DNA of 64,000 nt. Source: Nymphalis io (Eukaryota; Arthropoda; Insecta; Lepidoptera; Nymphalidae). Shown here piece after piece: positions 10,531 through 22,662 of the stretch; the stretch's first letter is position 1; each line of letters opens with the position of its first letter. Both the position numbers and the translations under genes were made by a program. Under the pieces are notes generated by a model that searched no databases, had not been told where the DNA came from, and saw only the letters and a program-made list of their open reading frames with translations. The stretch spans positions 8,251,001 through 8,315,000 of the forward strand of contig NC_065888.1 of NCBI RefSeq assembly GCF_905147045.1, given 5' to 3'.

Positions 10531-12609
10531 TAATTTAAGTTTTACCACAATTATTTTCTTTAAAAAATAACTTATTTCTCTTTTTATATTTTCACGTAAC
10601 ATTGCGGTTTTGATTCATGATCAATTTTCATTTTTCGTCGCGAGCAAAACATTACAAATTCATCAAACTAATATTTTAAAACAAATAACGTTTGGATTAT
10701 ATCGCGCCTCAATCGTAAAATAACATGGTTAGATTTTTTAAACGATTCTCACAGTATGCACTCGCAGATGTCCTTATGGAGTTATTAAAATAAGTGCAAA
10801 AAACTGCAATTGACAGTTTAACGTGCTCTCCGAAGTACTTTAGATATATATGTTTGATTATAAATTGTATTCACTTTAATGCTGACTTTTTATAATGCTT
10901 ATTTCTTCCACGTAAGTCTTCTAAGCTGTTGTCTTTAAGAAAAAGCTGAAAAAACGACGAGGCCGTCTTGTAATGAGTAAATTTGTGTTTTTACTTTGCA
11001 GTTTACAACAAAAGAGTTACTATCTTTAATAGATCTGTATACATTAATTTAATTGATACTTTTTGTTAGTCAGCCATTAGTAACACTTGACATGCAACTG
11101 CTAATCAAACTAAGTGTCATTAGTATTTTTAAATGCTTTAAAAATTTGTTATCAATTATCGTGTAAGTTAATATTCCTTGAAAAAGGTATACCTTTTTAA
11201 ATTAAAAAAAAAATGTCATCAAGCGTGCCCTTATACATATTTAACAATTACAACATAATTAAATAACAAATATGAAAGTGTTCGTGCTTTATATTCAACT
11301 AGCAACCCGCCCCTTCTCAGGGGTAGTGTTAGTATAAAGTGTCGTTGACTTTTTTTACTTAAGCAAAAGTATATTTTTTAGAACAATTCCACCTTGTATA
11401 ATATTAATTATTTTACTTTATTGTAATACGCAGTTGACTCAAGAGCGTACCAAGAGGTAGTCCGCAATCAGAGACACGAATTAATCCACTAAAATTACCA
11501 CGACATAACCCAATTTGTACAATATATGTTAAAGGATTATATAACTAAAACTATCTTGTGAATCAATTTGTTTTTTTGATAAAAAACGGACAAAAATTCC
11601 TACTGCTATTAAAAACACTATCGTTGTTATTAAGCATACTTACAATCACTTACACCAATGCATATAGATGTAAAAAAATATTTTATAATACATCTAGTTA
11701 AATGTTGTAATTAATGATATTATTCATTAACATATTTTTCATTTTCGCCCAGAGGATCGTAATTGCGATTCAAAGGGGAAATGCTGGCAGCATTCTTGCC
11801 ATCGTCCAACGCGGCCATAATTTGTACAGTAGCTACTTTCAATTGTTATTTGTATACGTTTAAAGGCTTAAATGTAAATCTTTATTTAACACATCGTGGA
11901 TATGCGTAATATTAAAAACATAAAAATCAGATTGATTTGTAAATTGATATTTCTACAGTTAAATTGTTTCTAGGTAAAGGAAATAAACATTCCCCTTTAA
12001 ATTTAATGAATAATTTTCTTAACTTTATGAATACAATACACTTTTTACTTATTCAAACATCACGACCAAATTAATTTACATTTATATTCAGTCATTGAAA
12101 TTATATCAAAAAATATACAATTAAAACTTTTCGACGTTGTTAAATTTTAAGATAAATCCTTGGAAAGGAACCCTCTGTTTCTATCATGTAAACTTTCCAC
12201 GTAATAACTTCTAATGATGTCTGAAGTTTAGAAGGATGCCAACCTGCATGCAAATAATGGCTTCTCATTTCTTTGTAACCGAATACTAAGTATTTTATTT
12301 TATTAATAATTCACTAAAAGAATATTACTGAAATTCCATCAACAATGTTTTTAATTTATAACTAAACAACAGACGATATGATACATACTCATGAGTGTAT
12401 ATATGTATTATATTTGTATATATATACAAATATATATATAGTAGTATATATAATAGTTTGTACTATTTGACAAATGAGTTTTAGTTGTTTTCTTATATAA
12501 GGTTGAATGTATTTTCTTTTTATATGGCCGAGGATAATGACCGAGTCTCTCGCCTGCACGATCTAAATGTTTTATCCAAATTTTTTATCAAATCCAAAAA
12601 TCTTACTAA
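10531..12609. other. AT-rich sequence; a Helitron-like end at 11299
   Basis: Mostly featureless. At 11298-11325 the complement reads as a GC-rich block ending GGGGCGGGTTGCTAG followed by T. This resembles a Helitron 3' terminus (CTAG before a host T), but no matching 5' end was found. A short AT palindrome with TTTGTATATATATACAAA lies near 12413-12430. Confidence 0.35.
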
Positions 12610-12830
12610 TCTATACTAATATTATAAATGCGAAAGTAACTCTGTCTATCTATCTGTTACGCTTTCACGGCTAAACCACTTATTTTCACCAATTTTTAAG
12701 AAATTTTGTAAGAAGCAAGCTTGATCCCAAATGCCTTCCTTTGAGCAAGGCTAACCTACATAGGCTACTATTTACACCTATCACCTGTCCTGCCCTCTTC
12801 CATGAGGACGAAATATAGCAAAATATATTC
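12610..12830 (+). mobile_element. Helitron-like 5' end, truncated
   Basis: It begins TCTATACTAATATTATAAAT, preceded by A, then GCGAAAGTAACTCTGTC and CGCTTTCACGGCTAAACCAC. A TC start after a host A fits Helitron insertion. The opening matches a very common lepidopteran short-element start. Homology fades after about 220 bp and no CTAG end is identified, so the element is truncated or eroded. Classification is from memory of this repeat type and is not certain. Confidence 0.4.
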
Positions 12831-15232
12831 TAGAAAAATACGGAAAACGTTATCCTGCCTGTATTAACATATATATCAATTATTATCATGGCGATCGGTT
12901 AAACGGTAAAGAAGATGAAGATTCGATCTAGTGGCGAATTACAAAAAATGTATATAACGGTGATCGCTCAAACGGTGTCGAAGTATATTCATATTAAATA
13001 GATAAACCAACATCTATTAACATCGTTATCAGATACAGTTTTAAAGCGGAAATCTTCTAAATACTTACTTAGTTTTCCAATTTATTCAAATAGTAGTAGT
13101 CAAGAGAATTAAAGCGGATAATTTTTTTTTTAATTACACTTCATAAATACCCATTATGTAATGTTACCAATTCTAAGAAAAATCCATCAATTATAATAAT
13201 TAATCTGTATTATATACTTAACCGAAGTGGGGGTAAGTAAATACTGAATAGTGTCCCCTTAAAACGAATTATAAACTTGACGTCGGTTCATAATACTCAT
13301 CTATGTTTATAATAAGAGAGATAGCCAATTTATCAAAGGTAAGATCATCCTAGGCGAAAAAGATTCACATATTTAATACACTTTACAAATATCTCACTAA
13401 TTCTGACCTTTAGCGATTTTTGTTTGGTACCTTATGTATTATCTAGATATACATTATATTTGCCAAATACAGAAGGTCAAAAAAAATACATTGTTGTCGA
13501 CAAGTATTTATAATTGCTAAAATCTTTATACCTATATTTAATTGATTTGCTAGAAATGTGTTCTACACTTTAGAGGGATTTTATTCAAATAAACAATTTG
13601 ACGAATAAAAAGGTGCAGCGCCTCTCTTAAAATTAAAATATCATAAATCTCTATGCCTTATGGTTTAAGATATATATGTACATTTATCGAATCACTCAGG
13701 ACTTTAATGTGCTTATATAGTCTACATTCAATACTGATATGTACAAATATAGACAAAATCATAGAAAGATAATAATTTGAATCAAATTTACCTACAACTA
13801 ATAATTTTGAAATTCAAAACACAATAACTATCAGCGTGTATTATAAAAAGTATGATAATTTTATAAAAGTAGCTCATATCCTTACCCTTAGTAAAGACTT
13901 ACCCTCATACACTGGAAATCATTTCAACGAAGAATACTCCATTGTACGAAGCATATCTCTACCCGAGGGTAGATAACTTTCTGTAATAAAAACACAAAAC
14001 TCGTAACCTGCTTTTTGTGTCACTTCATATGAAAAAGGGCGAGGTAATTACTTTTTTTTCTAATCTTAAGTACCTATATGAGTATACCACAACAAAATGA
14101 ATTGTGTGTATATGTAATTTATATATAGTTATGGCCGTAAAAATTAAGCAATATAAAATTAGTATTTCGTAAACTATTTCAATTTAACGCAAATTAAAAT
14201 TGATTATTAACATGTCCAATTGACACATTAATAATTTAAATATTTATAAGAATATATTTTGAGGCGATGGTTTTGCTAAAACCTTTTAATATAATTCTAA
14301 TTCTGTATTAGATATTAAAGCCATTTAAAAATACTGTTTAACTTTTTTATCTAGTGTATGTATCTAAAAGAAATTCTTCAGCCTTATAATATTAGTTTGG
14401 ACTAATCAGAGCAGCAACATGGGTAACTAAAGATAATTATGTAGGACGTTTAGTCAACTTCATTACAATTCTTTTATTACCAAACTACATTTGGAAAGTA
14501 ATTAGTCACCAAAACGAACGCTTCATAGCCTTGTGCAAAGACGAACTTTCAATGGATTTGCGTTTTTAACATATTGTTATTTGAATATAACTTACGCCCA
14601 GCCTGTTTTCTATACAATGAAATATCTTAATATATCTAAACATTTTGCGTCCTTTTCTCTCTATAGGAATAGTAAAACATATTATTTATAATAATTAATT
14701 AACTAAAACCTTAATAGATTAACATTAATTCTTGATTTTTTTTAAAGTTACCTACCAAATTGATAATTTTGGCCAAAAACAATTAGTTTTTGAGGGTTTT
14801 ACCCTTTGAATTAAATATTTTAAGCCCCGTTAATTAAAATTGATCACAATCAGTATATGAAATATAAACACAAACAAAGAAATACAAAACTATTTAATAC
14901 AAATAAATTAAACTCAATTTATACTAAATTCGGAGATGATCAAAGGAATGTTGATTAATAACTATTGAAAATACTCCTCAAGTTTTTCGTTAAAACTTTC
15001 TTAAGTGTATAAATGTTTGTTGAGAAAATCATTTTAGTCACTTAGATCCAGTGCATTTTTTATAAATTTTATTAAGAATAATATATAGAAGTCAAATGTA
15101 TATGTTGCAATTACGTATAATATCTGCAATCAAAAAATATATATACATTTATAAATATATTTAGGAATAAAGAGAGGGATATGTTTTTCGAAAAGATAGA
15201 TAAAAACATCTATACGATAATAAAGTAAACGT
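12831..15232. other. AT-rich sequence with no recognised feature
   Basis: Over 2 kb of AT-rich DNA with no gene, SINE or LINE remnant, or structure I can support. Confidence 0.5.
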
Positions 15233-15245
15233 ATATCGACATATA

Positions 15246-15551
15246 AACCGAGATGGCCCAGTGGTAAGAACGCGTGAATCTTAACCGATGATCGTGGGTT
15301 CAAACCCGGGCAAGCACCACTGAATTTTCATGTGCTTAATTTGTGATTATAATTCATCTTGTGCTTTACGGTGAAGGAAAACATCGTGAGGAAACCTGCA
15401 TGTGTCTAATTTCACTGAAATTCTGCCACATGTGAATTCTACCAACCCGCATTGGAGCAGCGTGGTGGAATAAGCTCCAAACCTTCTCCTCAAAACGAGG
15501 AGAGGAGGCGTTTAGTCCAGCAGTGGGACATTCACAGGCTGTTACGGAAAA
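15246..15551 (+). mobile_element. Complete young SINE1 with perfect TSD
   Basis: Full-length copy running from CCGAGATGGCCCAGTGGTAA to AGGCTGTTACGG. The A box (TGGCCCAGTGG, about 15254-15264) and B box (GGGTTCAAACCC, about 15296-15307) are both intact, so Pol III transcription is possible in principle. A 13-bp TSD, ATATCGACATATA, is identical at 15233-15245 and 15552-15564. An exact TSD and near-consensus body mean a recent insertion. Short open frames on its reverse strand are not genes. Confidence 0.92.
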
Positions 15552-15564
15552 ATATCGACATATA

Positions 15565-15962
15565 CAATTTACACACAAAAATAGCAAGCAACTGAAATAT
15601 TATTTATGATATATCCGCTACAACCGAGAGTCCAAGCCAAAGTGACCAGCCGAAGAGCTCGGCAGGGCCAGTCCCCACTACGATGACCATCACGTCATTA
15701 AGTCGAGCCGCTAGGCCACGCCCCTTCGGAAGATATTCCTAACATATTTATATAGCAAGGCTATTTTAATTGTAATCTACCAAAACTTTGAGAAAGAGCA
15801 AAAATTACAAGAATGTTATTTTCACAACTCCGAATTTCATTCCATCGCTTTGTCCAAGCGTGATATTTTAATGAATGCTTCAATTTACGTTAAACAAAAT
15901 GTCAATTTGTGACATATATAACTAGGAGTACATATAAAAGACTAACTTTTTATTGTCTAGGG
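15565..15962. other. Unassigned sequence, partly GC-rich
   Basis: About 15615-15725 is GC-rich (AGCCGAAGAGCTCGGCAGGG, then GCCGCTAGGCCACGCCCC). Its last part, with a GAGCC...CTAGGCCA order, resembles the complement of a tRNA-like SINE head, so it may be a relic of another SINE family. The rest is AT-rich and featureless. Confidence 0.3.
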
Positions 15963-16262
15963 TATTTTTTTATAGTATAAGTAAACGGAAGAGCATATGG
16001 GCCACCTGATAGTAAATGGTCATCGACGCCCATAGACATCGGCATTGTAAGAAATGTTAACCATCACTTACATCCCCAATGCGCCACCAACCTTTAGAAC
16101 TAAGATGTTATGTCCCTTGTGCCTGTAATTACACTGGCTCGATCACCATTCAAACCGGAACACAACAATACTATAAGTACTACTATTTTGCGGTAGACTA
16201 TCTGATGAGTGGGTGGTACCTACCCAGACGAGCTGCACAAAGCCCTACCACCTGTAAAATAT
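15963..16262 (-). repeat. Family C repeat, near full length
   Basis: Minus-oriented copy running from GAGCATATGGGCCACCTGAT through ATGCGCCACCAACC, TTATGTCCCTTGTGCC and TTTTGCGGTAGACTAT to GACGAGCTGCACAAAGCC. The plus-strand frame at 16079-16285 encodes the peptide shared by family copies (start MRHQPLELRCYVPCACNYTG). It is repeat-borne. Confidence 0.8.
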
Positions 16263-16289
16263 ATCTATCTATATGCAAAACATAACCGA

Positions 16290-16460
16290 AGATTGAGTTT
16301 TTATGTGCCTATTTATTTTTATAATTCTCATGCTCAGCGGTGAAGAAAAATATCGTGAGGATATATATCGGATAAAATTTTGCTATTTGCTTATTTACGA
16401 AACCTGACTGGAGCAACGTCGTGGAATCTCTGAACGTTCTCCTAGAGAAGAAAGCAATAC
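16290..16460 (+). mobile_element. SINE1 3' relic
   Basis: Degraded plus-strand body next to the family C copy: AATTCTCATGCTCAGCGGTG, AATATCGTGAGGA, GGAGCAACGTCGTGGAAT and GAACGTTCTCCT. The head and terminal block are gone. Confidence 0.6.
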
Positions 16461-16547
16461 TAAGTAATTAAAAAACTATAGAATCAATTTTGCTAAATAA
16501 ATAAGTCACTTTGCATTAATCACTACAAATATAACGCAGTAACCTAT

Positions 16548-16645
16548 AATAATAATATCCTTCGAACTGATTTAGGCCACAGCGGCCAATCTCAATAAAT
16601 ACAGCCAAAGGCTACAAGGACATGTTTGTTGAAGCGCACATTGTT
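16548..16645 (-). mobile_element. SINE2 3' fragment
   Basis: Minus-oriented tail: (AAT)n, then GACTGAT-like sequence and GGCCACAGCGGCCAATCTCA, the SINE2 terminal stem region, trailing into ACATTGTTTTT. Only the last 100 bp or so of the family is represented. Confidence 0.6.
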
Positions 16646-16838
16646 TTTAGAATGGCAACATTATTTTACTTTGTCTACATATAATTTACTTTTTTACCTA
16701 CCTACAAATTATTCTTATTCAATATTTTTCTTGTAACGTCAATGAACCATAAATCTATCTTGAAAACAATAATTTTTTGTTTTCTACAATCTCAAAACGA
16801 ATACAATGTTATAGTGCACCATTATGTGGCAGTATGTG

Positions 16839-17240
16839 ACTACCTCGTTGGTCTAGTGGCTTGATGTAAAGCCGCAGACCTGGAAGTCCTGGGTTCAATT
16901 CCCAGGTCGGGCTAATAAAAAGTTATTGGGTTTTTCTGCCAGAAAATTCTCAGTAGTAGCCCGAAGTCTGAAAGGAAATGTGCACGTAAAGCCGTTGGTA
17001 CTGCGTCTGAACTCTTTCCGGTCGTGATGGATTGCTGTTCCATTGTACTATGAGAGTGAAAGAAAAGAAAGTGCATCTATGTTTGCGCACATAATAATGT
17101 CCTCCAGACGGATTTCAGCCACGGCGGCCAATCTCAAGAGAGATTAGCCAACTAGGCAGGAGATATTATAGTGTACAAGTGGTTCGAACCCAAGACCTTG
17201 GGATCTGCGGCCTTGTGTCTAGTCAAGTCTAGTCAATCTA
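16839..17240. mobile_element. Inverted composite of two SINE2 pieces
   Basis: Positions 16839-17090 are a plus-strand SINE2 from the head (TACCTCGTTGGTCTAGTGGC, then GGTTCAATTCCCAGGTCGGG) to GTTTGCGCAC. At 17091 it switches directly to a minus-strand SINE2 beginning at its tail (ATAATAATGTCCTCCAGACG). This second piece runs to GTGTACAAGTG (about 17180), skips about 200 bp of SINE body and finishes in the head (GTTCGAACCCAAGACC, about 17182-17215). The 5' end then decays into a TCTAGTCAAG duplication. Confidence 0.75.
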
Positions 17241-17248
17241 GAATTCAG

Positions 17249-17293
17249 TTTAATATTGATCACTGAATCTAAAATTCAGTGATCAATATTAAA
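17249..17293. repeat. Perfect 20-bp-stem hairpin
   Basis: Left arm TTTAATATTGATCACTGAAT (17249-17268), 5-nt spacer, right arm the exact complement in reverse (17274-17293). It sits directly after the SINE2 composite. An exact stem with a tiny spacer suggests template switching or fold-back synthesis rather than chance. Confidence 0.9.
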
Positions 17294-18482
17294 AGTGCCC
17301 TAAGTATTAGGTCAATAGAATTACACTCAGTCTAAATATTTATTTTATATTAAGGCACATTGATTTTGAGTTTTCGTCATTTGGGTATAAAATGAAACAA
17401 GAAATATTTTTTGTTACAAAAGTTGATGCAGTTGTTACTTTTCCCATGTGAATAATTTATATTTCCACGCCGAATTACATATTCCACTTTTGTTTGTGCT
17501 ACGCTTGAATAAACTTAAAAAAATACGAACAATGAACGAAGTTTTATGTGAAAATATGCACAGGCATTAAGGGTCTTGGGAAAAAAGTCGGAAAAATATC
17601 ATGAAATGGTAACATCCGTGAAAATGTCGTGAAAAATTAATTAATTGGAAAGCACGAATGACGAAATAAATTCACACAATAAACTGTAAGATATTACTAT
17701 TAAACTCTGGTAATTTAGAAAAATAAGTTTTGTTTTTGGTTTTCTTTCTCTATCAACCTCGTGGTAATAACTCTTGACGTTTGAAGTACGTATAATTTAG
17801 TACCCACTTCGTTAATTTCGTTTTTTTTAAGTAAATAAGTAAAGTAGTGTAAATTTGTAAATGAGTTTATGAAGAAGTATAATGATTAATATTTTCATTA
17901 TCGTCTTCTTACTAATTAATTGCTTAATAGTAATCCTAGGTATTCATATCATTCAAAATTCCCCACATGATATTGTAAGACCTATATTAATATTTTTGAT
18001 AGGAAATGTTGCCCCGCATCATAGTAATTTAAAGTCACATAAATTTTATTTTTATTACGTTTGCCTTTTAACTCACAGACTTTGGAAAATAAAAGTCTAA
18101 GTTTGGATTAATAAAAGAAAAATGTGTAGATACTGTAGATTGTTTGCTAGAGTACTGGATACGGTCTCGTGTTATCAGAATATTTGTGATCGCCTACGGA
18201 ATAAAAAAAAAATCGTCGTCCAAATACTAACTACGAACACTTATATTTTATTTTCATATTTTCTACAATGATTTTACAACATGAAATTGTTTTATATAGT
18301 TGATACCATAAAAAGAAATTTTTTATATTGAGTAAAGACATTATTATAAATATATTGGAATAAAAAAACAAATAAACGAACAAGCGCATTTAATTTAAAA
18401 CTTTTGGACTTTGTCCTTACAGTATCTTAACACTGTAAAATTTAATATGATTATTTTAGATATATTTTAACGAATAACTTTA
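17294..18482. other. AT-rich sequence with no recognised feature
   Basis: No family blocks. The 72-codon plus-strand frame at 17882-18100 is hydrophobic, with AT-codon composition, and matches nothing I recognise. Confidence 0.45.
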
Positions 18483-18705
18483 ATAAGGTGGTCGGGCTTT
18501 GTGCAAGTTCGTCTGGGTTGATACCACCCACTTCAGATATACTACCGCCAAACAGCAATCTATAGCATTGATGTTTTTCGGTTTGAGCGGTCAGTGAGCT
18601 AGCAGAACTACAGGCATCTTTGTTTTTAAGGTTGGCGGCGCCTTGCCGATGTTAGGAAATGAGAATAATTGGCTATTAGCCAGTCCGCCTACCTATTTCT
18701 TAAAA
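18483..18705 (+). repeat. Family C copy, degraded
   Basis: GGGCTTTGTGCAAGTTCGTC, GATACCACCCACTTCAGATA, ACTACCGCCAAACAGCAA, GGTTGGCGGCGCCTTG and CCAGTCCGCCTACC occur in family order. Internal blocks are shortened. Confidence 0.7.
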
Positions 18706-19452
18706 AATGTCCTTTTATTATTAATCAATTATATTATTATTAAATTTATTACATATTTTTTAAATCAATAAGCATATAAAAATGACGTGAAATTTTGAAA
18801 CTATTACTATACTTTTTATTTTGTATGGGACTTTTATGTATCTACATACATATCTATTTACATTTCTCCTCTACTTGTTGTCGAATCAGTTGAAGATTTA
18901 CAATTATTTTTTTTCGTTTGGTAGCTATTGGCAAACCTTAGTAGAACGTTAGGAAATAAGAGTCGCAATAAAACTGTTCGAAACATGCAAATTAATATAT
19001 ATGTAAGAGAGTCGTTATCCTCACGGTCACTCATTGTGAACAACAGCAGGGATCCGGGTGAGAAATAAACTCTTCGTAGGTTAGTAAATAGTTTATTATG
19101 TAAGGTAAATATCTATAAAAAATATTACTGAGAGATGCAAATACAGAATGCATGCCCTTTTATTACGTTTATGCTCTCCAATCTAGGCTCTGTACACGTC
19201 ACTATGATGTTTGTGCGTTGTTGACGACCCGTCCTCATAGCCCGGATGCGACATTTATTATAGTCGAATTTTGCCGACTGGGCGAATAATACTATACATA
19301 AATTGTTGTTTTAATTTGTATTAATACTAAACTAGAAAAATAGTATAAAGAAATAACCAAAATTTACTTATAATATATATGAATAAATGAGATATGAACG
19401 AAATTTTATAAGTGCTGTATCCTCATGTACTTTGATACATAATATTGTGAGC
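18706..19452. other. AT-rich sequence with a moderately GC-rich patch
   Basis: Positions 19145-19285 are richer in GC (GACGACCCGTCCTCATAGCC). A reverse frame at 18858-19043 begins MSDREDNDSLTY just after GTTCACA, which is a plausible start context. It becomes AT-driven quickly and I recognise no protein. Not called as a gene. Confidence 0.3.
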
Positions 19453-19808
19453 AATAATAATAACATAGTCTTCATGACAGAATTTTGACCATAATAGCCA
19501 ATCCCAAATTACTACTACCATTCGTGCTGAAGATATTATTAAGCACAAGTGTGTGCGCAAACAGAGATGTACTATTTAATCTCTTACTCTAAGTCTGTTA
19601 AGACGGCAACCAAGGCCAACGAGTCTCGAAGTTCTTTCCGAGCACAAAAGGGCCACTAAGGGTAACACACTTCTAACTCTAAGCTATTACTGAGAATTCC
19701 ATGATAGAAAAAACCTAATAACTTTTTTATTTATCCGACCTAAAATGCGAACCCTGGACCTCATGAACGCAGCCATATAAACTAGTCACTAGACCATTGA
19801 GACAGTCA
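19453..19808 (-). mobile_element. SINE2 copy, old but near full length
   Basis: All regions are recognisable in minus orientation: (AAT)n tail, CACAAGTGTGTGCGCAAAC, TTACTGAGAATTC, CCTAATAACTTTTTTATT, a decayed B box (GCGAACCCTGGACC) and the head complement (ACTAGACCATTGAGACAGTC). Many substitutions make it clearly older than the copies at 3.2 and 37.8 kb. Confidence 0.75.
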
Positions 19809-21461
19809 CATTAGGTTATCGAATACGTCACAGTCAAACATTTTATTGTTTTTTTTATTTTGAAATAATATTATAGAAGTCTAAAGTGGCCTTTATTGAA
19901 TTTCACATTTGTTCACGGTACAAATTTTACATTTGAAAAGTTGGGAGCGTTGCCGCTTCACTCGCCGTGTTGATTTGAATAAGAGTTACGTGCTTTGAAT
20001 GTGGATTCCAGTCATTGTGCAAAGTGACAGATTGCAGTCCCGTAACATATACATTACGGAGGCGCGATACCGACGACGACGCGACGGCTTGAATTTTATA
20101 CCTAGCAAAATCCAACAAACTTGGTCCTGTTGTACAATATATATTATATGTATTAATTTTACGTTCTATCAATATATACATTTTTTCAATTTGTCATATA
20201 AGACTTTTCACACACACAACTTTTCTATAGAAAACATTATGTAACCATTAAGGCAGCGTTCGTAAGAAACGCATTCGCTTGACCGTTTTTTCACCGACTT
20301 ACAAGTATGTTGCATAATTGATCTCCGCAAAAAAAAACTTTTATTTTAACAGAATAAAACATGCTATATTCAACCTAGCTATAGGTAGTAGCCTATATGA
20401 AGTATCAAAGATTACATCTGACATCAAACTTACAAATATTTAAATAAATATAAATCATTACATCTTTATAATATAGATGATAATGTTTTTTGCATAACAC
20501 CGTAAAACTATTAATTAAAATAATTAAATTATTAATTTCAAGTTTCAGGTAAACAATTCTATAATATTTGCATAATTTATTATATGTAATCCAATCCAAA
20601 AATTGTATTTTTTTAAATCCAAATAATAATCTTTTTACAACCTTTTAATTAAATTAATTTTAAACTGAAATTTGAGCTCAAATTTTACACACACTTTTGA
20701 TTATTGCGAAAATACAAGCTATTAAATTAAATTATATTCGTTTTATGCCGTGAATCAAATACGCTTTGCTTTTAACTGCTATTATAAACTACAAACGGTA
20801 TATTTTTACTTCCAAAGTTCCGATAACATCTTCACTCACATTCAAAACGTCATGTTTTCACGAATCCATAATGAATATTACAGATTATTCGAGATCTCGA
20901 TGAACGATATTTGCTTTTATTTTGAACTTAAAATAGTATTTTTTGTAATTATGGCTTAAAACTTAGGCACAACCCAAATGGACAACATTAAAGAGATTTT
21001 TCAATATATATAATATTTTTATATATGAATTCTAAATTTATATATGAATGTTAAAAGGCTAGAGGTAAGAACAGAGAACAGAAACAAACAAACAAAACAA
21101 AGGCTGACTCAGGAAGACCATCAATCTTAATAAGGGATGACACAAGGGTACACTTTGGAAACTCTTTTCAACAAACTTTTGTAACAATCGCTTGATAAAT
21201 TGTCTGTTGGCTTAAATGATAATATTATTAATTGTGATATGCAATTTAATTACATTTGCTACACATAATAATTCAACTGTGTAAATATAAAAAACTGTGT
21301 CATAGCAATATATTTTAGTACCCGAAAATTATGCTTAGAAATGATGTTTTGTGTCGTCATTGTATAAATTAAGAATAAATTAACACAATGAAGCACACGT
21401 ACTTCACTTTTCTTTTATTATATTTTAAAAACAAAGACGCGACCGATTATAACTCCTTAGT
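19809..21461. other. AT-rich sequence with one CpG-rich patch
   Basis: Positions 19940-20105 are CpG-rich (GAGGCGCGATACCGACGACG) and carry overlapping frames on both strands (19927-20181 minus, 19999-20244 plus). Neither encodes a motif I recognise. The remainder is low-complexity. The segment 21060-21170 (GAAGACCATCAATCTTAATA) is unassigned. Confidence 0.3.
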
Positions 21462-21665
21462 ACCCGTTGGACTAAGGCCTCCGCTTCTTTTGAGGAAAAG
21501 GTTCTCGGAGCTGTTTCAATGCAGGATCGTGGATACATACGTGACAGGTTTTCAGTAGACACGTGCAGACTTCGTCACGATGTTTTCCTTCAACGCCGAG
21601 CATAAAATTAGTTTTAAAACTCAAACTTTTAACGCTAAATTCGCAATCTTCGGATAAGATTGACA
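21462..21665 (-). mobile_element. SINE1 relic
   Basis: TTGGACTAAGGCCTCCGCTT, GAGGAAAAGGTTC, CACGTGCAGACTTCGTCACG, ATGTTTTCCTTCAACGCCGA and a head trace (ATCTTCGGATAAGATTGAC) follow SINE1 order on the minus strand. Old and promoterless. Confidence 0.7.
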
Positions 21666-22199
21666 TTTTCTAATCACAATTATTTATTTCAATGAAAATG
21701 CGAATCCGTGATGTCGATGAAACTCTATATCGGCTTCGGTTTTCTAAAATAACGACTGATTGGGAATCGATCCTTATTTTGTTATTGTTATGGCTCCTGT
21801 ATAAATAAAATATAGCTACTTTTGTATTACCCACTGAATTGATGTCCATATTATATCAATTTATTGATAGACTTCGGTCCATTTAAACAGCAAATCAGTG
21901 TGTTACCTGCTGGACTACAATATTTGTTGCAAGCCAATTGCACTATAAAATTGCTTATTTTATGCCGAGGAAGGTACGTTGTTATGATAGATATACATAT
22001 AAATATATATTACTCATTAGCACTGTAATAAACTATAACTATTCCATAAGCCATTATATTTCTGCCAACCATGAGAAACGATTATGTATTACATATTATG
22101 CCTCCATTGTACATGTAATTTCACTTTATTGAGATCTAATTAAATATTACTTTTGTGACTGGAAACCTATCTAAGCATAAGTTACATTAAGAGAAATGT

Positions 22200-22390
22200 A
22201 ACATAAATACAAAAGGCAAGAGCACTTCCAGCGGAGCGCAGCGCAGAGCATGCTCGCTCAGTTTTCACATGCGGCGCACATAAATGACGAATAATCAAGT
22301 CCACGCGCGGACACTTGAAAACGCGCGTGAATTTGCTAGACTGCGCATTGATTTATCCGCACCGCGAAGTTGCACCTCAGATGTTTAGGC
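22200..22390. other. CpG-rich patch, possible regulatory element
   Basis: The most CpG-dense non-repeat patch in the window: AGCGGAGCGCAGCGCAGAGC, TCCACGCGCGGA (a perfect palindrome), GAAAACGCGCGTG and CCGCACCGCGAAG. It matches none of the repeat families here. It could be a promoter or enhancer, but no TATA, initiator and coding start can be lined up next to it. Confidence 0.25.
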
Positions 22391-22438
22391 AAGTTCTTAT
22401 TTAACTTGCAATGTTTGTTAGTTTGTTTGGTTAAATCT

Positions 22439-22662
22439 ATGACTGTCTCTATGATCTAGTGGTTATAAAGTTGTAGAACCCGAGTTAAATCCCCGAGTCT
22501 CGTCATAAAATTTTATAAAATGTTATTTGGTTTTTCTGTCGATAAATTCTCAGTAGGAGTCCTGAGTATGGAAATTGGCATGTTTCTTCTCCCGTGCCTT
22601 GGAAAATACATGAAACTGATAGCAGAAGAGTTGAAGGCACAGCAGCACACAACTCTTCTGCT
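22439..22662 (+). mobile_element. SINE2 relic, 5' half
   Basis: The head (GACTGTCTCTATGATCTAGT) and body (TTTGGTTTTTCTGTCGATAA, ATTCTCAGTAGGAGTCC) are readable. The 3' half beyond GTTGAAGGCACAG is gone, ending in a poly(T)-rich stretch. Confidence 0.7.

Noticed and set aside
12400..12460. TATA-rich palindrome as a promoter or origin
   Set aside because: Simple AT microsatellite; palindromes of this kind are expected by chance in such sequence.
15296..15307. B box sequence suggesting a tRNA gene
   Set aside because: It belongs to a complete SINE1 with TSDs, and the downstream body is SINE, not a tRNA 3' half.
18858..19043. Reverse frame beginning MSDREDNDSLTY
   Set aside because: The start is plausible but only about 12 residues look protein-like; the rest is AT-driven with no splice or domain evidence.
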